A stretch of 64,000 nucleotides of DNA from DASZVB01 sp035545855 (GTDB lineage Bacteria > Myxococcota_A > Polyangia > Polyangiales > Polyangiaceae): assembly GCA_035545855.1 (NCBI GenBank), contig DASZXK010000101.1, positions 29,842 to 93,841 on the forward strand, given 5' to 3'. Position 1 is the stretch's first letter; every line of letters begins with the position of its first letter. Position numbers and translations under genes: made by a program. Below, piece after piece: positions 58,764 through 64,000 of the stretch. Below the pieces are notes generated by a model. It did not search any database. It saw nothing but the letters and a program-made list of their open reading frames with translations, and had not been told where the DNA came from.

Positions 58764-59300
58764 ATGAAGCTCGGTGCGGTGATGCTCTCGCTCGCTCTCG
58801 TGGGGTGCGGTTCTGCAGGACCGTACGGCCACAGCCCGAACTACGTGCCGCTCTCGGAGGAAGAGGAGGCGACGGCATCGGCGACGGAATACGACCCCGT
58901 CATGGCGAAGCGCTCTCCGGAGAAATGGAAGGGCAAGGCCGTCAGCGTGTTCGGAGTCGTGCTCGGACGATCCGCGGGCAGCGGCGGAAACGCCGAGGTG
59001 AAGCTCAGCGTCCGGACCCTCGAGACCCGCAACCTGTGCGAGTCGAGCGACAGCGACACGTGCCGCGTCACCGTGAGCGACCACGAGCACGCCGTCGTCC
59101 ACGCGCTCCTGCATCTCTCCGCCGAGGACGACATCGGCGAGCACAGCATCGGCCCTCGCTCCCTGGTCCGGGTGGTCGGCACCCTGACCGACGACGTGGA
59201 TCCCGGCGACGGCGAACCCGTCCTGAAAGCTACGTACTACCGCCACTGGCCCCGCGGCTTCTACGTCACCACCGCCGACCGCAAGTTCATGCTCCAGTAG
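58764..59300 (+). CDS. Hypothetical lipoprotein
   Basis: A 178-residue lipoprotein: lipobox LVGC at residue 13-16, a Glu-rich linker, then a domain with KWKGKAVSVFGVVLG, VRTLETRNLC, CRVTVSDHEHAVVHALL and RSLVRVVGTLTDD. The strand pattern (KGKxVxVxGxV ... LVRVxGTL) resembles an OB-fold lipoprotein, with two Cys that may pair. ATG 58764 has GGGAG upstream; an earlier ATG is at 58746. Immediately after it begins the repeat-bearing gap. Confidence 0.65.
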   Translation: MKLGAVMLSLALVGCGSAGPYGHSPNYVPLSEEEEATASATEYDPVMAKRSPEKWKGKAVSVFGVVLGRSAGSGGNAEVKLSVRTLETRNLCESSDSDTCRVTVSDHEHAVVHALLHLSAEDDIGEHSIGPRSLVRVVGTLTDDVDPGDGEPVLKATYYRHWPRGFYVTTADRKFMLQ

Positions 59301-59327
59301 TCCCCCGAGGACCGCAGAGCCGCGGCA

Positions 59328-59384
59328 AACGGCGAACGACGCCGTGGGGGGTATCTCTTCACCGAACACTTTGTATACAAACCA
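59328..59384 (+). repeat. Third GTATAC-palindrome unit
   Basis: Diverged relative of the units at 27787 and 27857, with the perfect palindrome TTTGTATACAAA at 59370-59381. It precedes repeat copy B by nine bases. Confidence 0.65.
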
Positions 59385-59392
59385 AATCGCGA

Positions 59393-59573
59393 GATTGGTC
59401 CAGCCGACACACGGCCCCGCGAGCAAAGCGAGCGCGCGCCGCTAGGCGCGGCAGGGGGAGAGGTTCCCGAGGACCGCAGGGCGTAGCCCGAGGACCGCAA
59501 GGGAAGCCTCGGGGGACAAGGTCCCCCACAAACAAACCCCACGACGCTGATCGTCGTCGCGTCGAGCTCGCCC
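59393..59573 (+). repeat. Dispersed structured repeat, copy B
   Basis: Starts GATTGGTCCAGCCGAC and matches copy A over its length with few changes. Hairpins: CGCGCC/GGCGCG (59435-59450), GGTTCCC/GGGAAGCC (outer, 59462-59508), GGGGGAC/GTCCCCC (59511-59527), ACGACG/CGTCGT (59541-59557). Lies downstream of the lipoprotein gene in the same orientation. Confidence 0.8.
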
Positions 59574-59595
59574 GAAGGGCGGCGAGTCGCCCCCC

Positions 59596-59640
59596 GATTG
59601 GTCCAGCCGATTCACGTCCCCGCACGGCGAGCCCGCCGTG
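59596..59640 (+). repeat. Truncated copy of the dispersed repeat
   Basis: GATTGGTCCAGCCGATTCACG followed by CCCCGCACGGCGAGC repeats the 5' end of copies A and B, then similarity stops. Suggests a 5' fragment left by rearrangement or recombination. Confidence 0.6.
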
Positions 59641-59682
59641 ACAAAACGAATCGCCGGGGTTGGGCGCGTCGCCCAGGTCTTC

Positions 59683-60672
59683 TCAGGGACCGAAAGCGCC
59701 GAAACCCGCCGCGCCGGGAGCGCCGCCGGCTTCCGGCGTCATGGCTCCGAAGCCGCCGACTCCCGGGTCCGCGCCCGCGCCGCCATACGCGCCGCCGCCC
59801 GCCGAGTAGCCGCCACCGCCCTAGTTCGGGATGCCGCCGCCGGCGTAGTAGCCGCCGGCGCCGTTCGGGATGCCGCCCGCGCCGGGGTACGCGCCGTATC
59901 CGCCGTAGCCGGTCACGCCGCCCGCGCCGTAGTAGTCGCAGTAGGTGTACGGGCTGTAGCCGCCCGCTGCGCCGAAGCCTCCGGCCGCTCCAGCGCCACT
60001 CCCGCCCGCGTTCTGGCCGATGGCGAGCACGCACCCGGCGCCCGCGTCCGAGAGATCGTATCCGCACACCCCCTCGGGTCGGCAGCAGCCCTCGATCGTC
60101 GGGGAACCCAGCGGCGCGGCGTGCGACGGGCACTGCGCCGAGATCACCCCGGGCTGGCCGAACGGTTCGCAACCCCCGGAGACGGGTAGGCCGATCACCA
60201 ACATCAACGACGTATCCACCCCGCAATCCCCGCTCGGCAGGCAGCAGCCGGCGAGTGCGGAGCCCGATCCGTTCACAGGGACGCTCGGGCACGACGTGGG
60301 GTCGCACGTCGTGCCACCACAGTACGGATCGCCGCCGTATCCCGCCGCGGCGCCCCACCCGGGGGACGCCGCACAGCCCGGCCCGCTGCCGCCGGGTCCG
60401 TAGCCGCCGGGTCCGTAGCCGCCGTAGCCGCCGATTTCGATGCCGCCGCCCGCGCCGGGGAACGCGCCAGCACCCCCGGCCCCAGACCATTCTCCGCCCG
60501 ACCCCGTGTCTCCGCCCGCTGCGCCTTCTCCACCCGCTCCGGTGTCTCCGGACGAGCCGGCTTCGCCTTCGTTCTGTCCGTCGCCGCCGAGCGTGTGCGC
60601 GACGCCGCCGCACCCGATCGCGAACGCGACGGAAATCACGCTCACCGCACCCAAGCCGATTCTTTGGTTCAC
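59683..60672 (-). pseudogene. Gly/Tyr-rich Cys lipoprotein interrupted by an in-frame amber codon
   Basis: The open part (59821-60672, 283 residues) is a lipoprotein: lipobox FAIGC, Gly/Ser linker, Gly/Tyr repeats (GGYGGYGPGGYGPGG), a Cys block with CCLPSGDC and CCRPEGVC, and a C-terminal GGYYAGGGIPN. TAG at 59821-59823 then interrupts, but the same frame continues for 44 residues of the same Gly/Ala/Tyr composition (GGGGYSAGGGAYGGAG ... GAFGP) to TGA at 59683. So the gene probably ran to 59683 and lost a codon to TAG, or the amber is read through. GTG 60672 has GGAGG eight bases upstream. Its function is unknown. Confidence 0.7.
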
Positions 60673-60735
60673 GCTTTTGGCCTCCACGCCGGGTTCATGT
60701 GGGCAAGGGGCGAGCTGGATCACGAAATCGGCGCG

Positions 60736-61203
60736 TCAGGTCGAGGAAACGGGGCGGCGTTTGGGGCGGCGGGGGCGTTTTCGCGTGAGGACGTAGCGCC
60801 GGCTCGGATCCACGACGAACGCGGCGCCGAGTGCCGACCGTCCGACCAGCATCCGGTAGATCATCTTCTCTCGGTCGACGAGCGACAGTTCGACCTCGCG
60901 TTCGATGGTTCCGATACGGAGCGTCGCGAGCACGAAGAGACGCGTCTGCGTGTCTCCGGTCGACGGGCGCACCCGGCCGCGCCGGAGGAGCCGCGCCTCC
61001 ACGTGCACCGTGTGCTCTGCCTTCTTCCGATGGAGACGCACGTCGAAGCCGACGCGACCGCTCGGGAGCTCGCGGATGTTGGAGACGTGAAGCGCGCTCG
61101 TCCGCGCCCCGGTGTCGATCTTTCCGCGGAGCCCGACGATGCCCCACTTCGGGAAGTCCACGTACTCGGCGAAGCCGATCACCGTGGGCTCTTCTCGCTC
61201 CAT
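60736..61203 (-). CDS. RimK-associated ATP-dependent zinc protease-like protein (retropepsin-like)
   Basis: A 155-residue protein with KIDTGARTSALH, the D-T-G-A active-site motif of the retropepsin-like family that is annotated as ATP-dependent zinc protease and travels with rimK-type ligases. Further conserved parts are VGRSALGAAFVVDPSRRYV and a basic tail. It begins 14 bases downstream of the RimK-type gene's stop. It probably trims or matures the polyglutamate-type products, but this is not proven. ATG 61203 is used; a GTG upstream would extend it slightly. Confidence 0.85.
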   Translation of the reverse strand: MEREEPTVIGFAEYVDFPKWGIVGLRGKIDTGARTSALHVSNIRELPSGRVGFDVRLHRKKAEHTVHVEARLLRRGRVRPSTGDTQTRLFVLATLRIGTIEREVELSLVDREKMIYRMLVGRSALGAAFVVDPSRRYVLTRKRPRRPKRRPVSST

Positions 61204-61217
61204 CCCGGCGGAAGACG

Positions 61218-62555
61218 CTACCTCACCCCACGAGCGCCCGGAAGGGACTCGCCCGACCGACGGCGCTTCGCGTCGCGAGGCGCGGTTCCCTTCACGGATC
61301 CTCCACGGGAGTCCCGCGCCCGCGCTTTCGGCGGCGGCTTGCTCTCGCGACGCGCGGCGGACGACGAGCGTTCGTCCCGCGGCAAGCTCTCCACCTCGCT
61401 CTTCTTCCGCTTCTTCTTCGGACGCGGCACGAGGGCCTTCAGCGCGACGATGCTCCCGAAGCAGAGGAGCACGTCCCCGGGACGCACCAGCCGGTCGTCC
61501 TTCGGGTTCGGAACGGAGATGTCGCCGCGTTGCAGGCTCAGGACGACGATGTCGCGGTCCCGGAGGCGCGCGTCCGAGAGGCGCTGGTTCGCGAGGGTGC
61601 TTCCCTCCTCCACGGGAATCTCGATGACGCCGTAGCCCGTCTTGAGAGTCAGGCGCTGGCGAAGGTCGATCTCGGGGAACTGCACCTCGTCCTCGACGTG
61701 CGCGACGATGGCGTCCGCGACGTCGACCGACGTCGCGCGCTCGATGCCCTCGAGTCCGGGCGAGGCGTTCACCTCCGTGACGAGCGGCCCGTCCTTGCCT
61801 TCCAGCATGTCGACGCCCGCGACGCGGAGGCCGAGGATCTGCGCGGCTTGCACCGCAGTCCGCTGGTACTCGCCGTCGAGCTCGACGGCTTCCACACGGC
61901 CGCCGCGGTGCACGTTGCTCCGGAACTCGTCGCCCTTCGCGACCCGTCGCATCGCCGCGACGACGCGGCCCCCGACGACGAAGGCGCGGATGTCCCGCCC
62001 GCGGCTCTCCGAGACGAACTGCTGGAGGAGGACGTTCTTGCCGCCGGGCCCCTGGAGCGTCTCGACGATGGCCTGCGCGATCGCCGTGCTGTCGGCGAGG
62101 ATGACGCCGATGCCCTGCGTCCCCTCGTGCAGCTTGATGACGATCGGCGGCCCCCCCATCCGCATGATCGCGGGGAGCACGCCGTCGGGTCGCCGAACGA
62201 CGACCGTCTTCGGCATGCCGATGCGATGGCGCGACAGGACCTGGCACGAGCGGAGCTTGTCCCGGGAGGCGCCGATGGCCTGCGACGACGCCAGGCAGAA
62301 CACCCCCATCTGCTCGAACTGGCGAACGACCGCCGTGCCGTAGGCCGTGACGGACGCCCCGATGCGGGGGATGACCGCGTCGTACCGGTCGAGCGGCTTC
62401 TCCTTGTAGAAGAGCGCGGGGCGGCCCTGCTCGAGGTCGAGGGAAAAGGAGAGCGGATTCAGGATGCGAACCGGGTGACCCCGCTTCGTGCATGCCTCGC
62501 GGATACGCCGCGTGCTGTAGAGATCGGGGCCCCGGGACAGGATGGCGATCTTCAT
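61218..62555 (-). CDS. RimK-type ATP-grasp ligase with C-terminal RCK_C-like domain
   Basis: A 445-residue protein. Residues 1-290 are a RimK-type ligase: an N-terminal MKIAILSRGPDLYSTRRI segment, central ATP-grasp with VIKLHEGTQGIGV (phosphate loop), and the metal-binding VTEVNASPGLEGIE. This family adds amino acids, classically glutamate, to a protein C-terminus. Residues 305-375 (IPVEEGSTLANQRLSD, DIVVLSLQRGD, VRPGDVLLCFGS) match the TrkA-C/RCK_C ligand-sensing fold. A basic tail (376-445) follows. RCK_C may sense a small ligand and control the ligase (inference). Confidence 0.85.
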   Translation of the reverse strand: MKIAILSRGPDLYSTRRIREACTKRGHPVRILNPLSFSLDLEQGRPALFYKEKPLDRYDAVIPRIGASVTAYGTAVVRQFEQMGVFCLASSQAIGASRDKLRSCQVLSRHRIGMPKTVVVRRPDGVLPAIMRMGGPPIVIKLHEGTQGIGVILADSTAIAQAIVETLQGPGGKNVLLQQFVSESRGRDIRAFVVGGRVVAAMRRVAKGDEFRSNVHRGGRVEAVELDGEYQRTAVQAAQILGLRVAGVDMLEGKDGPLVTEVNASPGLEGIERATSVDVADAIVAHVEDEVQFPEIDLRQRLTLKTGYGVIEIPVEEGSTLANQRLSDARLRDRDIVVLSLQRGDISVPNPKDDRLVRPGDVLLCFGSIVALKALVPRPKKKRKKSEVESLPRDERSSSAARRESKPPPKARARDSRGGSVKGTAPRDAKRRRSGESLPGARGVR

Positions 62556-62696
62556 GGACGTGCTCTCCCGCCCTCGCGGGGCGAGCAGGGTAGCGCCACC
62601 TCCCTCCCGGGGCCCAGCGCCGCCGCGACTCGACGCGTCGTGGCCGTCCTCCCGGGTTTTCCCGATGGCGCTTTACGCCCAGGTTTCCGCCCTGGT

Positions 62697-63686
62697 ATGA
62701 CCCCTTCCGTCATGGGGCTCGTCGAGGCCGGAAAAAGAGGGTTCTTGAGCGTCCTGCTGTCGGGCGCCGCCGCGTTCGGCCTTTCGGCCTGCGCGCGGGA
62801 GTACGTGATGATCCAGACCGGGGTCTTCCCCGAGCCGATGATCTACGAAGACTCCCTGAAGTGGACGCGCGAAGCGAGCGACGCGATCCAGACGATGCAC
62901 GACTACGAGAGCGCCAAGGACGCGGCCTACGGCAACATGGGCATGCTCGAAGGCCTCCACAAACTCGTCCCCGACAACGAGGACGGCCTTCTGCTCCTCG
63001 TCCGCTCCTGGTCGGGCATCTCCTTCGCCTTCATGGACGACGAGCGGGAAGAGGCCATCGAGAAGAAGGACGAGGCGCTCGAGAAGTACCACGAGGCCCG
63101 GGCCCGGGCCGGCTTCAAGCGCGCGCGCTTCTACGGGAACGAGCTCATCGAGCTCCAGGCGAAGGGCTTCAAGGAAGCGCAGAAGAACGCCGACACGCTC
63201 CGCGCGTACCTGAAGGAAAATTTCGACGACAAGAAGTACGCCGAGGAGCTCCTCTGGACGGCGTTCTCCATCGTCGGGCGCATCAACTTCGACATGGACA
63301 ACCCGGAGACGGTCGCGGAGCTCTGGATCGGGGTCGAGCTCCTCGAGCACGTGACGCGCCTGGATCCGACGATCGAGTACGGAACGGCGTACACGATGCT
63401 CGGCGCGGCTCGCGCGGGCCTTCAAGAATACGACCTCGCGAAGCAGGATTTCGACGCCGGGGAGAAGATCGCCGGCGGCCGCCTCCTCACGAACCAGGTG
63501 ACGATGGCGCAGCGCTACTACTGCCCGAAGCGGGACAAGAAGAACTACTTCGCGATGCTCCACGCCGTGCTGGACGCGAAGGATCCGCTCCCCGAACAGC
63601 GCCTCAGCAACACCATCGCGAAGCGCCGCGCCCAGCGCTACCTGAACAACAAGATCTGGCAGCAAGACTGCGCCTTCGAGGGCTGA
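62697..63686 (+). CDS. TatT-like lipoprotein (TRAP-T type)
   Basis: A 329-residue protein: signal peptide with lipobox LSAC near residue 30, then a helical TPR-like body: NLPYGN-type GNMGMLEGLHKLVPDNEDGLLLLVRSW, RARFYGNELIELQAKG, LLWTAFSIVGRINFDMDNPETVAELW, and a C-terminal YYCPKRDKKNYF. This is the TatT component pattern of the tripartite TRAP-like transporters of Myxococcota and relatives, where T lies in the periplasm. No P or M component is nearby. ATG 62697 is chosen; 62712 is an alternative. Repeat copy C begins six bases after its stop. Confidence 0.8.
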   Translation: MTPSVMGLVEAGKRGFLSVLLSGAAAFGLSACAREYVMIQTGVFPEPMIYEDSLKWTREASDAIQTMHDYESAKDAAYGNMGMLEGLHKLVPDNEDGLLLLVRSWSGISFAFMDDEREEAIEKKDEALEKYHEARARAGFKRARFYGNELIELQAKGFKEAQKNADTLRAYLKENFDDKKYAEELLWTAFSIVGRINFDMDNPETVAELWIGVELLEHVTRLDPTIEYGTAYTMLGAARAGLQEYDLAKQDFDAGEKIAGGRLLTNQVTMAQRYYCPKRDKKNYFAMLHAVLDAKDPLPEQRLSNTIAKRRAQRYLNNKIWQQDCAFEG

Positions 63687-63691
63687 TTCGC

Positions 63692-63797
63692 GATTCATCC
63701 AGCCGTTTCACGGCTGCGCGAGCACGGCGAGCGCGCCCCGATGAGGGGCGGCGGGGGGAGAGGTTTGCGAAGCAAAGCCTCGGGGGGCAAGGTCCTG
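63692..63797 (+). repeat. Dispersed structured repeat, copy C
   Basis: Shorter and diverged. It keeps GATTCATCCAGCCG, then GCGAGCACGGCGAGCGCG, and has CGCCCC/GGGGCG (63734-63750) in place of the CGCGCC/GGCGCG hairpin, and GGTTTGC/GCAAAGCC in place of GGTTCCC/GGGAAGCC. Paired changes on both sides of the stem argue for a selected secondary structure. It begins six bases after the stop of the TatT-like gene, in the same orientation. Confidence 0.7.
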
Positions 63798-63803
63798 ACC
63801 ATT

Positions 63804-63985
63804 CGTCACGTCTTTCCGGTTGAATCCACCGGATGAGGTCGTTCCGGCGTCGCGCCCGAAAGACGTGGCGACGAGCGTCAGCTCGTATCGGGCGCGATGC
63901 TTCCGGCAGAGTGATACCGGCGCGTTCGGTGTTCGTGGAAGGAACGACGGAGCGCCGCCCGCGCCGGCATCACTCTTCCAGAAGC
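63804..63985. repeat. Nested inverted repeats at the right edge
   Basis: Four nested or serial stems: CGTCACGTCTTTC with GAAAGACGTGGCG (63804-63816 / 63858-63870, 12 of 13 pair), CCGGT/ACCGG inside it; CGCGCCCGA/TCGGGCGCG (63851-63859 / 63888-63896) enclosing ACGAGC/GCTCGT; and a 26-base imperfect repeat with arms 63899-63924 and 63960-63985 (23 of 26 paired). No open frame fits. It may be a miniature mobile element, a structured RNA or an attachment-like site; the window ends before context can decide. Confidence 0.6.
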
Positions 63986-64000
63986 CTGGGTTCAGTCCGT

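Larger units (their letters stand above)
59301..59682. other. Repeat-bearing intergenic region
   Basis: About 380 bases between the 59300 stop and the original end of the Gly/Tyr-rich gene. It carries a third GTATAC palindrome unit (59328-59384), repeat copy B (59393-59573) and a partial copy (59596-59640). No gene seen. Confidence 0.6.

Noticed and set aside
59612..60613. A 333-codon minus-strand frame overlapping the Gly/Tyr-rich gene
   Set aside because: Different frame from the lipoprotein and purely Arg/Gly-rich; the lipoprotein frame has a signal peptide, lipobox and ribosome site.
63692..63985. Integron attC site or phage attachment site
   Set aside because: Inverted repeats are present, but there is no attC-type R' core (GTTRRRY) and no integrase in the window.

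Overview
The window is GC-rich DNA in which almost every base is coding or in short gaps. Many lipoproteins with long Gly/Ala/Asp linkers, membrane-anchored Ser/Thr kinases beside FHA, TPR and PEGA proteins, Cys-repeat surface proteins and TerB-like proteins point to Myxococcota, probably a Polyangia-type myxobacterium. This is an inference from gene style; there is no rRNA. I see no tRNA, rRNA, transposase, phage gene or CRISPR array.

Layout. 1-1817: a truncated LysR regulator divergent from an SRPBCC protein and an alpha/beta hydrolase. 1814-8301 (minus): a four-gene run that I consider the most interesting locus: a 1016-residue secreted protein, a bacterial protein with the vitellogenin/MTP-type large lipid transfer (LLT) module, and two tandem beta-barrel-like outer-membrane proteins. 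8589-11354: small lipoproteins, a hemerythrin-domain protein and a TerB-like protein. 11547-16985 (minus): an operon of Ser/Thr kinase, TPR-PEGA membrane protein, 12-repeat Cys-rich lipoprotein and FHA protein. 17031-20519: a Rieske oxygenase with an apparent 3' frameshift, a second TerB-like protein, a lipase-like hydrolase and a SnoaL-like protein. 20736-25188: a coupled operon of two beta-propeller lipoproteins and a beta-barrel protein. 25189-31886: Cys/Gly-rich lipoproteins, a glycosidase-like lipoprotein, and the first copy of a dispersed structured repeat. 32078-38293: pseudokinase, TPR/barrel protein, and a BtuFCD-type ABC importer in one overlapping operon. 38334-46722: PilZ-receiver-DUF4388 protein, DUF2723 membrane protein, a TonB-dependent receptor fused to TPR and PEGA domains, a second kinase, and a DsbA-family isomerase.

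46766-52690 (plus): a promoter, a cobalamin riboswitch and a putative expression-platform hairpin precede four overlapping genes: beta-propeller lipoprotein, unknown surface lipoprotein, TonB-dependent receptor, second beta-propeller lipoprotein. This is laid out like the BtuB/BtuG vitamin B12 capture systems of Bacteroidetes and, with the BtuFCD-type genes 8.5 kb away, suggests a complete corrinoid uptake route. 52694-59300: a lipoprotein, a FliI/SctN-type ATPase with no other secretion genes nearby, then LysM, DUF58 and vWA proteins and a small lipoprotein. 59683-63686: a Gly/Tyr-rich lipoprotein interrupted by an in-frame amber codon, a RimK-type ligase fused to an RCK_C-like domain with its zinc-protease-like partner, and a TatT-like lipoprotein.

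A dispersed repeat of about 110-180 bases occurs at 27995, 59393 and 63692, plus a partial copy at 59596. Its hairpins are kept by compensating base changes, and a GTATAC-centred palindrome accompanies two of the full copies. A separate set of nested inverted repeats fills 63804-63985.
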